Source of the DNA: Arthrobacter cupressi
GTDB taxonomy: Bacteria > Actinomycetota > Actinomycetes > Actinomycetales > Micrococcaceae
Direction of reading: 5' to 3'
NCBI RefSeq assembly: GCF_900099975.1
Contig: NZ_FNEI01000002.1
Location: 159,872 to 223,871, forward strand
DNA length: 64,000 bases
In this document: one piece after another, positions 28,423 through 36,808 of the stretch
How positions within the stretch are numbered: position 1 is the first letter of the stretch
How the letters are laid out: each line of letters opens with the position of its first letter
Notes under the pieces: generated by a model
Told to the model about the DNA's origin: nothing
The model's database searches: none
The model's input: the letters and a program-made list of their open reading frames with translations, nothing else
Translations under genes and position numbers: made by a program

Positions 28423-29439
28423 TTAGTCCAGCAGCGAGAGCAGTGCCTTGCCGAGGCGGATCCGCCCCACCGGATGTCCGCCGCCCAGCACTGGGTCCAC
28501 CACTTTCTCGAGCACGCTGGAGACCTCAGGGACGTCGACGGCGCCGCTCACCGCGAGCAGGGTCAGCCCCACGAGCGTGGTGGCGCGCAGGTTGCCGTCC
28601 AGCATCTTGACGGCAACGGTGGCGCCCGTGGGCGTGGCGAGGACCAGGACGCCTTCGGCGCCGATTTTGGCGAGGATGCCTAGCTCGTCCATGACCACGG
28701 TGTTTGCCTCGCCGCGGCCCTGGACCGCCCAGGGGTAGTCCAGCATGGAGGTGGCGACGGTGGCGGCGCGGGCGTTGGAGTTCGGATCCCTGGGCGCTTT
28801 GGCCAACTGTGAATAGGCGCGGGCGAGGCCCGTCAGCGAAATCGCCGCCACGGGAGCACCGCAGCCATCGATGCCCAGGTGGGCGATGGCCTCGCCGCTG
28901 TACTCCTCGATTGCCGAGCGGACCCTTTGCTGCAGGGGGTGGTTTGGCTCGAGGTAGCTGCGCGTGTCCCAGCCGTTCTCGGTGCAGGCCCACAGGAATG
29001 CCGCGTGCTTGCCCGAACAGTTGAACGCGAGTTTGGACTTGCCCCGTTCGGAGCGGATTAGCCAGTTCCGGGCGGTCTCGTCCCGGGGCCAGTCGGCCGG
29101 ACACTGCAGTTGCTCTTCCCGGACGCCGGCGGCCTTGAGCATGCCCTCCACTACGTCCATGTGGTCCAGGGATCCCGTGTGGCTCGCGCAGGCGAGGGCC
29201 ACCTGGGCGCCGCGCAGCGGAACGCCGGACTGCATTGATGCCAGCGCCTGGAACGGTTTGAGGGTGGAGCGGGCGTAGATCGGGGAGGCGATGTCGCCCA
29301 GTTCCTGCACCACGCTGCCATCCCCGGCCAGCACCACGGCCGAGCCGATGTGCCGGGATTCGATGAAGCCGCTGCGCTCGATGACGGCCAGTTCCACGGC
29401 GGACTCGGCCGCGAAGGTTTCGTGCGGAGACAAGGGCAT
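28423..29439 (-). CDS. Asparaginase (PF06089-type)
   Basis: The 338-residue product starts MPLSPHETFAAESAVELAVIERSGFIESRH and contains SPIYARSTLKPFQALA, ALACASHTGSLDHMDVVEGML, KLAFNCSGKHAAFLWACTENGW and GIDGCGAPV, matching the thermolabile-asparaginase-like family seen in Rhizobium etli and Actinobacteria. It converts asparagine to aspartate and ammonia. The earlier in-frame Met at 29514 lacks family similarity, so I use 29439. No clear Shine-Dalgarno sequence precedes it, so it may be leaderless. It starts an operon with the sterol-carrier-family gene. Confidence 0.88.
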   Translation of the reverse strand: MPLSPHETFAAESAVELAVIERSGFIESRHIGSAVVLAGDGSVVQELGDIASPIYARSTLKPFQALASMQSGVPLRGAQVALACASHTGSLDHMDVVEGMLKAAGVREEQLQCPADWPRDETARNWLIRSERGKSKLAFNCSGKHAAFLWACTENGWDTRSYLEPNHPLQQRVRSAIEEYSGEAIAHLGIDGCGAPVAAISLTGLARAYSQLAKAPRDPNSNARAATVATSMLDYPWAVQGRGEANTVVMDELGILAKIGAEGVLVLATPTGATVAVKMLDGNLRATTLVGLTLLAVSGAVDVPEVSSVLEKVVDPVLGGGHPVGRIRLGKALLSLLD

Positions 29440-29618
29440 GCAGCTAAGCCTAGTCCCCGGCGCCTCCCTCCCCTTGCTTCGCTTCGGGAAGGAACCCGGG
29501 CGCCGCGGGCCCACGCGAGGGCCCCGAACTGAGCGAAGCGAAGTTTTGGGAGCGGGCTTGGCGCCAGGGCCCGCAGCGGGCCGCTTCGCGGAGGCCGCGG
29601 ACCGCGCCGAAAACCTCC

Positions 29619-29648
29619 TGTAGACAAGCTGTATACAACTGGTCTACA
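29619..29648. promoter_or_regulatory. Symmetric 30-bp operator region before the MHS transporter
   Basis: The 359-bp gap 29440-29798 has no gene. It contains TGTAGAC (29619-29625), TGTATACA (29630-29637) and GTCTACA (29642-29648), spaced 4 bp each side, so the whole 30 bp is nearly a perfect dyad. A related CTATACAG lies at 29654-29661. TGTAGACA recurs at 31198-31205, just before the GntR regulator gene. This is a strong candidate for the binding region of the GntR/FCD regulator encoded at 31280. Confidence 0.6.
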
Positions 29649-29752
29649 GTTTCTATACAGCTTCCCGTGAGGCGCATCACGGAAGCGGCCAAGACGTCTG
29701 GCGGCATGGACCCGGATGGCGCGCAAACGCCGGGACCGCCCAGTGAAAAAAT

Positions 29753-29788
29753 GTTCCGTTCAATTCGAGCTGTTCCGTTCAAATCGAG
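29753..29788 (+). repeat. Direct repeat upstream of the MHS transporter
   Basis: GTTCCGTTCAATTCGAG (29753-29769) and GTTCCGTTCAAATCGAG (29772-29788) differ at one base with a period of 19 bp. The second copy ends in the GAGGA ribosome-binding site of the transporter gene. It could be a regulator half-site pair or a small duplication in the leader. Confidence 0.6.
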
Positions 29789-29798
29789 GACTTCCCTA

Positions 29799-31196
29799 AT
29801 GAGCAAAGTGTTTGAAAAGGGCCGGGGCGTGCGGAAGCACACCTCGCTCCCTGCCGTGGCTGCATCAAGCCTCGCCGGCACCGCGGTGGAGTGGTACGAC
29901 TTCTTCCTCTACGGCACCGCAGCCGCGCTGGTCTTCAACAAACTGTTCTTCCCCAGTGCCGATCCCTTCGTCGGCACCATGCTCGCCCTCGGCACCTTCG
30001 CCGCGGGCTTCATCGCACGCCCCCTGGGCGCCGTCGTCCTGGGCCACCTCGGCGACAAGCACGGCCGCAAGTCCACGCTGGTTGCCAGCCTCCTCCTGAT
30101 GGGCGTCGCCACGGCGCTCATCGCCCTGATCCCGCCGTACGCCAGCATCGGCATCATGGCGCCCCTGATCCTGCTCTTCCTGCGCCTGGTGCAGGGCTTT
30201 GCGCTCGGCGGCGAATGGGGCGGAGCGGTGCTGCTGGTGTCCGAATACAGCGACGACAGCACCAAGCGAGCGTTCTGGGCCTCCTGGCCGAACGTGGGCC
30301 CGCCGCTGGGCAACCTCATGGCTGCCGGCGTCCTGGCCCTGCTTTCGGCAACGATGCCGCAGGCGGAGTTCCTGGCCTGGGGCTGGCGCATCGCCTTCGG
30401 ACTGTCCGCGCTGCTGGTGGTTATCGGACTGATCCTGCGGCTCTACGTCCAGGAAACCCCGCTCTTCCAGGCCTCCCAGGCCAAGGCCGACGCCGAGCAC
30501 GCCACGCGCACCAAGCTGCCGCTGGCTGAACTCTTCCGTGGGAACTGGCGTGAGATCCTCATCGCCACCGGCAGCCGCATGGGCGAAAATGCCGGTTTCT
30601 ACATCTACTCCCTGTTCCTGATCACCTACGTGACGGACATCCTCAAGATCGACCGCCAGACGGGGCTCACGGCCGTCATGATCGGCCAGGGCGTAGCCGT
30701 AGTGGCGATCCCGCTGCTGGCGATCTTCGCCGACAGGATCGGACGCAAGCCCATGATGATCGCCGCCTCCGTGGCGACGGTGGTGTGGGGCTTCGCCTTC
30801 TTCGCCCTGCTGGACACCCGGCAGCCCGCCGCCATCATCCTGGCCGCGGTGGGCGGGCTCCTGATCTTCGCCGCGTACAGCTCGGTGATCGGTGCCTTCT
30901 TCTCCGAACTTTTCCCCACGAAGGTTCGCTACAGCGGCACCTCGGTGGCCTACAACGTGGCCTCCCTGATCGCCGGCTCGCTCTCGCCGATCATCGCCCT
31001 GGCCCTGTACAAGGCCTTCGGCACGGGGCAGGCGATCGCCCTGTACCTGGTGGGCATGGGCCTGATCTCCATCCTCTCTGTTTCCTTCGCCAAGGAAACC
31101 AAGAACATCAAGCTCAGCGACCTGGACCTCGCGTCCGGCCAGGAACGCGGGTGGAAGAGTGACGCCACGCCCGGCCAGAAGGTGGCACAGTCTTGA
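29799..31196 (+). CDS. MHS-family MFS transporter
   Basis: The 465-residue protein has 12 hydrophobic segments and the metabolite:H+ symporter landmarks AGTAVEWYDFFLYGTAAALVF, RPLGAVVLGHLGDKHGRKSTL and RLVQGFALGGEWGGAVLLVSEY. Family members import organic acids, shikimate or aromatic acids with protons. GAGGA lies 8 bases before the ATG at 29799. It is first in line with the GntR, hydrolase and monooxygenase genes and is presumed to import the substrate that they degrade. Confidence 0.9.
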   Translation: MSKVFEKGRGVRKHTSLPAVAASSLAGTAVEWYDFFLYGTAAALVFNKLFFPSADPFVGTMLALGTFAAGFIARPLGAVVLGHLGDKHGRKSTLVASLLLMGVATALIALIPPYASIGIMAPLILLFLRLVQGFALGGEWGGAVLLVSEYSDDSTKRAFWASWPNVGPPLGNLMAAGVLALLSATMPQAEFLAWGWRIAFGLSALLVVIGLILRLYVQETPLFQASQAKADAEHATRTKLPLAELFRGNWREILIATGSRMGENAGFYIYSLFLITYVTDILKIDRQTGLTAVMIGQGVAVVAIPLLAIFADRIGRKPMMIAASVATVVWGFAFFALLDTRQPAAIILAAVGGLLIFAAYSSVIGAFFSELFPTKVRYSGTSVAYNVASLIAGSLSPIIALALYKAFGTGQAIALYLVGMGLISILSVSFAKETKNIKLSDLDLASGQERGWKSDATPGQKVAQS

Positions 31197-31204
31197 TGTA
31201 GACA

Positions 31205-31238
31205 CTGTCCGTGGCGGCCTGCCCGCCGCCACGGACAG
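31205..31238. terminator. Perfect 13-bp hairpin between transporter and GntR gene
   Basis: CTGTCCGTGGCGG and CCGCCACGGACAG pair exactly around an 8-nt loop, 8 bp after the transporter stop, with no T run. It may reduce read-through or stabilise the transporter mRNA. Confidence 0.5.
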
Positions 31239-31279
31239 CGGCCAGACCAGTTGTTGAGGCATTCAGAAATGAGGAACAC

Positions 31280-31936
31280 GTGAGCATCTTCCAGAAGCCG
31301 GCCCCCACGGCACCGGAGACCGCCTACCTTTGGCTGCGCAAGGAGATTTCCTCCCTGCCCTGGGACCAGGAAGCCTTCCTCAGCGAGAATGCCATCGCCG
31401 AAGCCGCCGGGGTCTCCCGGACCCCGGTGCGCGAAGCCCTCCTCCGGCTGGAGGCGGCCGGCCTGCTGCGCCGGGTCCCGCACAAGGGCGCCTACGTCCC
31501 GGCCCTCACCCCGCAGGACATCGACAGCATGATGGAGGTCCGCCAGGTCATCGAGGACTGGGCGGTCCGCAAGGTCACCGCCAACGGCCACCTCGGCCCG
31601 GAACTCGAGCAGCTCCTGCACACCCAGGAGGAAAGCCTCGCCGATCCCGTCGCCTTCATCGAGTGGGACATCAGCTTCCACAAGCAGATTGTGCACGCCG
31701 CGGGCAACCCCGCCCTGGAGGAGCTCTACGATTCCCAGCGCTTCAAGCAGCAGCGCATGGGCGTCAAGGCCGTCCAGGACAGCCAGGGCCGCAGCGACCA
31801 CGTGGTGGAGGAGCACCGCGCCATCGTCGAGGCGATCCGAAGCAAGGACTCCCAGCAGGCATCGGCGGCCGTCCGGAACCACCTGGATTCCACCCTCACC
31901 GTCCTCAAAGCCATACCCACACGTATTCAACGCTGA
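31280..31936 (+). CDS. GntR-family regulator, FCD type
   Basis: The 218-residue protein has a winged helix (FLSENAIAEAAGVSRTPVREALLRLEAAGLLRRVPHKGAYV, about residues 33-73) and a C-terminal all-helical FCD ligand domain with the metal-binding residues in EWDISFHKQIVHAAGN and VVEEHRAIVEAI. FCD regulators bind organic acids and usually repress neighbouring catabolic genes. The GTG at 31280 follows GAGGAAC. It lies between the transporter and the degradative genes and is the likely reader of the TGTAGACA/TGTATACA elements. Confidence 0.9.
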   Translation: MSIFQKPAPTAPETAYLWLRKEISSLPWDQEAFLSENAIAEAAGVSRTPVREALLRLEAAGLLRRVPHKGAYVPALTPQDIDSMMEVRQVIEDWAVRKVTANGHLGPELEQLLHTQEESLADPVAFIEWDISFHKQIVHAAGNPALEELYDSQRFKQQRMGVKAVQDSQGRSDHVVEEHRAIVEAIRSKDSQQASAAVRNHLDSTLTVLKAIPTRIQR

Positions 31937-31975
31937 CCCCCGCAGGGGAGCAGCGCCGAGAAACAGGAGCAACCC

Positions 31976-32794
31976 ATGGACATCGCTCTCGTCCAGTTGT
32001 CCAGCCCGGACAGCGAGACGCAGGCCCAACGCATCGAGCGGGCGGAAGCCCTGCTGCGCGAACAGCGCGGCGCGGACCTCATCGTCCTGCCCGAGCTGTG
32101 GAGCGCCGGCTACTTCCACTTCGACCAGTACCCGGAGCTTTCCGAAACGGTCGACGGCGTCACGGTAGCGATGTGCGCGGCCGTCGCCAAGGAGCTGGGA
32201 GCTTACGTCCATGTCGGCAGCATCGTCGAGCGTGCCGCAGGCGCCGCCGGGAAAGATGGCAACCCCCCTGTCCTCCGCAACACCTCCATCCTCGTGGACC
32301 CGCAGGGCGATGTGGCCCACAAGTACTCCAAGCTGCACGTCTTCGGCTACAAATCCCTCGAAGCCGAACTACTCACCCCCGGCGACTCCCTGGCCGTGGC
32401 CGGCACCCCCTTCGGGCAGATCGCCGGCACCACCTGCTACGACCTCCGCTTCCCGGGCCTCTGGTCCGAACTGAGCGTCCGGGGCGCCGAAATCGTGGTG
32501 GTTCCCGCAGCCTGGCCGGCCGCCCGCCGGGAGCACTGGCGCCTGCTCACCTCCGCACGCGCCGTCGAACACCAGGTCTTCGTGCTCGCCTGCAACGCCG
32601 CAGGCGTCCAGGAAGGCGTGGAACTGGGCGGCGCCAGCCGCGTGGTGGATCCCGCCGGCCGCCTCCTGGCCGAGGCCGGCGACGGCGAAGAGGTGCTCCG
32701 CGTGGGCATCGACCCTTCAGCAGTCCAGGCCGTCCGCAATGAATTCCCGGTCATCGCCGACCGCCTCGCGGACTACTCGGGCCTCGCCCGCTGA
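31976..32794 (+). CDS. Nitrilase-superfamily carbon-nitrogen hydrolase
   Basis: The 272-residue enzyme has the complete Glu-Lys-Cys triad: Glu40 in LIVLPELW, Lys119 in YSKLHVFGY and Cys154 in GTTCYDLRFP. Such enzymes hydrolyse amides, N-carbamoyl compounds or nitriles; resemblance to omega-amidase/N-carbamoyl-type amidases is general only. AGGAGCAACC precedes the start. It opens the degradative part of the operon, so an amide or ureido bond is probably cut from the imported compound or an intermediate. Confidence 0.88.
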   Translation: MDIALVQLSSPDSETQAQRIERAEALLREQRGADLIVLPELWSAGYFHFDQYPELSETVDGVTVAMCAAVAKELGAYVHVGSIVERAAGAAGKDGNPPVLRNTSILVDPQGDVAHKYSKLHVFGYKSLEAELLTPGDSLAVAGTPFGQIAGTTCYDLRFPGLWSELSVRGAEIVVVPAAWPAARREHWRLLTSARAVEHQVFVLACNAAGVQEGVELGGASRVVDPAGRLLAEAGDGEEVLRVGIDPSAVQAVRNEFPVIADRLADYSGLAR

Positions 32795-32837
32795 ATCAGA
32801 CCACTGACTATGAACACCTGAGCAGGAAAGACCACCC

Positions 32838-33521
32838 ATGAAGACCCACACCCAAACGCTGGCGTTCGACGTCGCGGGCACCGGTGAGACGATCGAGCTC
32901 ACCGACTTCGCCGCCGTCGTCGCCGGATACACCGGCCGCGACGCCGCCGCCGTCCAGCACCACATCGACGAACTCGCCGCGATCGGCGTGGCCCCGCCGC
33001 CCGCCGTCCCCATGTTCTACCCGGTGGAGAGCGTCACTGTCAGCCCGGCAGCGGCGCTGGACGTCGCGGGGGAGAAGACCTCCGGCGAGATCGAGCCGCT
33101 CTACATCCGGCACGGCGGCCGCTACTACCTCGGCATCGCCTCGGACCACACGGACCGGCACGTCGAAACCATCGACATCGGTGACTCGAAGCGCGCCTGC
33201 CCCAAGCCGGTGGCGGGCACCGTCGTCGCGATCCCCGAACTCGAGAGCCTTTCGCTGGACGAATGCCGCGCCCGGAGCTGGGTGGACGGCCGCCTCTACC
33301 AGGACGGCACGCTGGACAACCTCCGGACGCCGGCCAACGTCGTCGAACTGCTGCTGGAGCGCAGCGACATCGGCGACGGCGACTTCGTCTGCCTCGGCGG
33401 GACCCTGCCGGTGATTGGCGGCGAGTTCGTCTACGGGCGCGAATGGCGCATCGAACTGACCTTCCCCGACGGAAACACCATCGACCACACGTACATCATC
33501 ACGAAAGGACAGCAGTCATGA
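32838..33521 (+). CDS. DUF2848 protein
   Basis: The 227-residue protein matches my recollection of DUF2848: an N-terminal VVAGYTGRDAAAVQHHIDELAAIGVAPP segment, YLGIASDHTDRHVE, DSKRACPKPVAG and a C-terminal GGEFVYGREWRIELTF. The family has no assigned function that I know; the order of motifs recalls fumarylacetoacetate-hydrolase-like C-C hydrolases, which is only an impression. AGGAAAG precedes the ATG. Its TGA overlaps the ATG of the monooxygenase gene, so the two are translationally coupled. Confidence 0.75.
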   Translation: MKTHTQTLAFDVAGTGETIELTDFAAVVAGYTGRDAAAVQHHIDELAAIGVAPPPAVPMFYPVESVTVSPAAALDVAGEKTSGEIEPLYIRHGGRYYLGIASDHTDRHVETIDIGDSKRACPKPVAGTVVAIPELESLSLDECRARSWVDGRLYQDGTLDNLRTPANVVELLLERSDIGDGDFVCLGGTLPVIGGEFVYGREWRIELTFPDGNTIDHTYIITKGQQS

Positions 33522-34984
33522 GGACCGGAGACGAGTACATCAAGACGCTCAACGACGGGCGCACGGTATTGATTGACGGCGCGGTAGTCGACAACGTCGC
33601 CGAACACCCCGCCTTCCGCAACGTGGCCCGCACCATCGCCGAACTCTTCGACATCGCGGCGGACCCGGCCAACGGCATGCAGTACCACAGCGAGGAAATC
33701 AACGGCACGGCCAACCGGGTCTTCAGCATCCCGCGCAGCGCCGAGGAACTGAAGCTCCGCCGCCTGGCCGTGGAGCGCTGGGCCAAGCACACCCACGGCT
33801 GGGTGGGCCGCAGCCCCGACCACGTGGGCACCTTCTTCGCCGCCTTCGGCGCCCACCCGGAGGTCTTCGCCAGCGAGGAACGCGACTACGCCGGCAACCT
33901 CACCCGCTACTACGAGCGGATCCTGCGGGAAGACCTGTACGTCTCCTACGCGATCATCCCGCCGCAGTATTCACGCGCGACGACGGCGTCCGGCTGGGAG
34001 GGCGACAACATCCAGGTGGGCGTGGTGGGGGAGACCGAAGAGGGCCTGATCGTGCGCGGCTCGCAGATGCTCGCCACCGGCGGCGCGATCGCCGACGAAG
34101 TGTTCGTCACCTGCATCAAGCCGCTGGGCCCGGACGATGTGGACTTCGCCGTCAGCTTCGCGCTGCCGGCCGCCACCAAGGGCCTGAAGTTCCTCTGCCG
34201 CCGCCCCTACGCCACGAGCACCACCAGCGAATTCGACTACCCGCTCACCAGCCGCTACGACGAATCCGACGCCCTGGTGATCTTCGACGACGTCCTGGTG
34301 CCGTGGGAGCGCGTGTTCATCAACCGGAACATCGACACCCTGCGCCGGCAGTTCTTCGACACCGGCGCCCACGCCCTGGGCAACTGGCAGGCCCAGACCC
34401 GCCTGACGGTCAAGCTGCAGTTCATCGCCGCCGTCGCCCGCAAGATCGCCGCCGTCAACGGCACGGACAAGATCCCCGGCGTTCAGGAGAAGCTCGGCGA
34501 ACTCGCCGCGCTGGTGTCCTCCGTGGAATCCGCACTCCTTGCCGCCGAATACAGCGCCGAAGCCGATGACTCCGGCATGCTGGTCCCGGGCAAGCGCGCC
34601 CTCTACGGCATCATGGGCCTGCAGTCCGAGACCTACCCGCGCGTCATCCAGATCCTGCGCGACCTGGCCGGCGGCGGCGTGCTCCAGCTGCCCTCCGGCG
34701 TGGTGGACATGAAGAGCGAGGTGACCGCGGCCGACGTCGAGAAGTACGTGGCGTCACCGAACGTCAGCAGCGAGGAACGCATCAAGCTCTTCCGCCTGGC
34801 GTGGGACATCATCGGCACCGAGTTCGGCGGCCGCCACCAGCAGTACGAGCTGTTCTACGCAGGCGCCCCGTTCGTGGTGAAGGGCGCCTACACCTACCGC
34901 AACTACGGATACGAAAAGCACGTGGCCGAGCTGGACGAGTTCCTGGCCGGCTACGACGTGGACGGCCGCAAGGAGGACAACTAG
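33518..34984 (+). CDS. HpaB-like FADH2-dependent monooxygenase
   Basis: The 488-residue protein belongs to the 4-hydroxyphenylacetate 3-monooxygenase large-subunit family: MRTGDEYIKTLNDGRTVLIDG at the start, NLTRYYERILREDLYVSYAIIPPQ, GSQMLATGGAIADEVFV, FDDVLVPWERVFINRNID and GTEFGGRHQQYELFYAG. It hydroxylates a phenol-like or heteroaromatic ring using reduced flavin from a partner reductase, encoded two genes downstream. AAAGGA precedes the start. The true substrate is unknown; no known homoprotocatechuate pathway genes are nearby, so 4-hydroxyphenylacetate is unlikely to be assured. Confidence 0.88.
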   Translation: MRTGDEYIKTLNDGRTVLIDGAVVDNVAEHPAFRNVARTIAELFDIAADPANGMQYHSEEINGTANRVFSIPRSAEELKLRRLAVERWAKHTHGWVGRSPDHVGTFFAAFGAHPEVFASEERDYAGNLTRYYERILREDLYVSYAIIPPQYSRATTASGWEGDNIQVGVVGETEEGLIVRGSQMLATGGAIADEVFVTCIKPLGPDDVDFAVSFALPAATKGLKFLCRRPYATSTTSEFDYPLTSRYDESDALVIFDDVLVPWERVFINRNIDTLRRQFFDTGAHALGNWQAQTRLTVKLQFIAAVARKIAAVNGTDKIPGVQEKLGELAALVSSVESALLAAEYSAEADDSGMLVPGKRALYGIMGLQSETYPRVIQILRDLAGGGVLQLPSGVVDMKSEVTAADVEKYVASPNVSSEERIKLFRLAWDIIGTEFGGRHQQYELFYAGAPFVVKGAYTYRNYGYEKHVAELDEFLAGYDVDGRKEDN

Positions 34985-34986
34985 CC

Positions 34987-35343
34987 ATGGCCAAGCCGGA
35001 GTTCGAATTCACCCCCACCTCCTCGGTGGAGTTCACCCCGTGCACCCCGCACATCGAGGGCCTGTCTGAGGCCATCCTGGCCCGGGACGACTCCAACGAT
35101 TCCGTCACGCGGATCCTCAAGTTCGAGCCGGGCACGGACACCTCGCCCAACGGCGCCCTGACCCACGATTTCTGGGAAGAGGTCTTCATCTTCGAAGGCT
35201 CCTTCGTGGACCAGCGCCTGGGCAGGACCTTCAAGGCCGGCGACTGGGCCACCCGCCCGCCGGGCATGGAACACGGACCGTGGATCTCCGAGAACGGAGC
35301 CAAGATGTTCGAAGTGCGTTACTACCAGGACGGAAAGAACTGA
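34987..35343 (+). CDS. Small cupin-domain protein
   Basis: The 118-residue single cupin has GALTHDFWEEVFIFEGSFVD (first motif, with His and Glu) and DWATRPPGMEHGPWISENGAKMFEVRYY (second motif, with His), like ChrR-type cupins. It starts 2 bp after the monooxygenase stop and ends 1 bp before the flavin reductase. It may be a metal-dependent dioxygenase or isomerase acting on the hydroxylated ring product, or a ligand-binding accessory protein. Function unproven. Confidence 0.82.
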   Translation: MAKPEFEFTPTSSVEFTPCTPHIEGLSEAILARDDSNDSVTRILKFEPGTDTSPNGALTHDFWEEVFIFEGSFVDQRLGRTFKAGDWATRPPGMEHGPWISENGAKMFEVRYYQDGKN

Positions 35344-35344
35344 C

Positions 35345-35869
35345 ATGGTCACTCCAGCAGTCTTCGCCGAGCCCGACGGCCTGGCCATGCGCCGGACCAT
35401 GGGCCGCTTCCTCACCGGCGTGGCCGTGGTGACCACGGAGCACGACGGCGAGCAGTACGGCATGACCATCAACTCGCTCACCTCCATCAGCCTGGATCCG
35501 CCGATCCTGATGATTTCGCTGAACTTCAACACCCGCACGGGGGACGCCGTACTGGCCAGCGGAAGGTTCGCCATCTCCATCCTCGGTGCCAAGCAGGAAG
35601 CCGTGGCCCGGCAGTTCGCCACCCGCGGCGGAGCCCGCTTCGAAGCCGGGTCCTTCGACACCACCGCGGGCGGGCTGTCCGTGGTGGCCGGGGCGCTCTC
35701 GCAGGCCGAGTGCAAGGTGGTCCACCAGTACGACATCGGCGACCACCAGGTCTTCTTCGGCCAGGTGGTCTCCTGCCGGGACCGCGACGGCGAAGGGCTC
35801 GCGTTCAATGCGGGCAAGTTCGGCTCGTTCCGCGACTTCAACCACGACGCCATGCCCTGGACGTTCTAG
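35345..35869 (+). CDS. HpaC-like flavin reductase
   Basis: The 174-residue protein has the flavin-reductase-like FMN-binding pattern MRRTMGRFLTGVAVVTTEHDG, YGMTINSLTSISLDPPILMISLN and a C-terminal FFGQVVSCRDRDGEGLAFNAGKFGSF. It reduces flavin with NAD(P)H and hands FADH2 or FMNH2 to the HpaB-like oxygenase encoded upstream. It is the last gene of the operon and is followed by an intrinsic terminator. Confidence 0.92.
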   Translation: MVTPAVFAEPDGLAMRRTMGRFLTGVAVVTTEHDGEQYGMTINSLTSISLDPPILMISLNFNTRTGDAVLASGRFAISILGAKQEAVARQFATRGGARFEAGSFDTTAGGLSVVAGALSQAECKVVHQYDIGDHQVFFGQVVSCRDRDGEGLAFNAGKFGSFRDFNHDAMPWTF

Positions 35870-35899
35870 GGCCCGGGACGTTCCAAGGCCCTGCCACGC

Positions 35900-35944
35900 C
35901 GAAGGCCGCCGCTCTTCCGGATTCCGGGAGGGCGGCGGCCTTCG
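35900..35944. terminator. Intrinsic terminator of the monooxygenase operon
   Basis: A 12-bp GC-rich stem (CGAAGGCCGCCG with CGGCGGCCTTCG) plus an inner CCGGA/TCCGG stem lies between the flavin reductase and the convergent GntR gene. The T run is poor (CTGTT). Confidence 0.7.
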
Positions 35945-35993
35945 CTGTTAACCCGCACATGTTAAATTACGACGGCGGCCCGCCGCCGGTGGA

Positions 35994-36707
35994 TCAGGCC
36001 GCGCGCGTGCGCGCCACGAAACGGAAGCGGTCCCCGCAGAAGCGGCCGACGGTCCACTCCACCACCCTGCCGCCGTCGTCGTATCCCGTGCGGTCGATCC
36101 GCAGGAGCGGCGAGCCCATCTCCACTTTGAGGAGCCGCGCCTCCTCGGGGCCCGCCAAGTAGGTCTCGACGCCGTCCTCCACCTCCGTGATCCGGATGCC
36201 GAAGTCCTCGCGGAGGGTCGCGTACAGGGAGCCGCGCTCGCGCAGGTGCTCGCCAAAGCCCGGGAGCTCGCCGGGGATGCAGGCGGTTTCCAGGCCCAGC
36301 GGCTCGCCGTTGCCGAGCCGCACGCGCCGTACCCGCACGAAGGGATCGCCGGCCGCCAGGCCCATGTGTCCGGCCTCCACTGCGTGGCTGCCGTCCACCC
36401 GGAGCTGTTCGATCTCCAGGATTTCCGAGGATGGGGTGTAGCCGATAGCCTGCGCGTCCTCGGTGAAGGAGGTCAGCTGGCGCACGTGCGTGATCTTGGG
36501 CCCGCCGGTGTAGGTGCCTGAACCCTGGGTGCGGGTGAGCCTGCCCTCCGCGACGAGCTCGCCGATGGCCTTGCGGATGGTGGTGCGGGACGTGCCGAAG
36601 TCCAGCGCGAGGGCGCGTTCGGTGGGGATGAGGGAGCCCGGGGGCAGGTCCGCGATCATCTCGATGATGCGCATTTTGTAGAGGTAGTACTTCGGCAGTT
36701 CGCTCAC
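35994..36707 (-). CDS. GntR-family regulator, HutC/UTRA type
   Basis: The 237-residue protein has an N-terminal winged helix (GSLIPTERALALDFGTSRTTIRKAIGELVAEGRLTRTQGSGTYTGG) and a UTRA ligand domain (LTSFTEDAQAIGYTPSSEILEIE, VRVRRVRLGNGEPLGLETACIPGELPGFGE). It is divergent from the sugar porter. Two matching operators lie between them, so local repression relieved by a sugar or sugar phosphate is likely. The start is GTG with AGGA upstream. Confidence 0.9.
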   Translation of the reverse strand: MSELPKYYLYKMRIIEMIADLPPGSLIPTERALALDFGTSRTTIRKAIGELVAEGRLTRTQGSGTYTGGPKITHVRQLTSFTEDAQAIGYTPSSEILEIEQLRVDGSHAVEAGHMGLAAGDPFVRVRRVRLGNGEPLGLETACIPGELPGFGEHLRERGSLYATLREDFGIRITEVEDGVETYLAGPEEARLLKVEMGSPLLRIDRTGYDDGGRVVEWTVGRFCGDRFRFVARTRAA

Positions 36708-36734
36708 CGTCCGATCCTAGCGCTTGACGGCGAG

Positions 36735-36775
36735 ATTGGTCTATGCCAATCTTGGGCAAGTTGGTCTACACCAAT
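36735..36775. promoter_or_regulatory. Two GntR operators before the sugar porter
   Basis: ATTGGTCTATGCCAAT (36735-36750) and GTTGGTCTACACCAAT (36760-36775) are near-identical dyads, centres 25 bp apart, in the 101-bp region shared by the UTRA regulator and the transporter. The GGTCTA(n)ACC core is typical of GntR/HutC operators. Confidence 0.75.
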
Positions 36776-36808
36776 TCAGCCCCTGTCTCCCAGACCCAGA
36801 GGACACCG

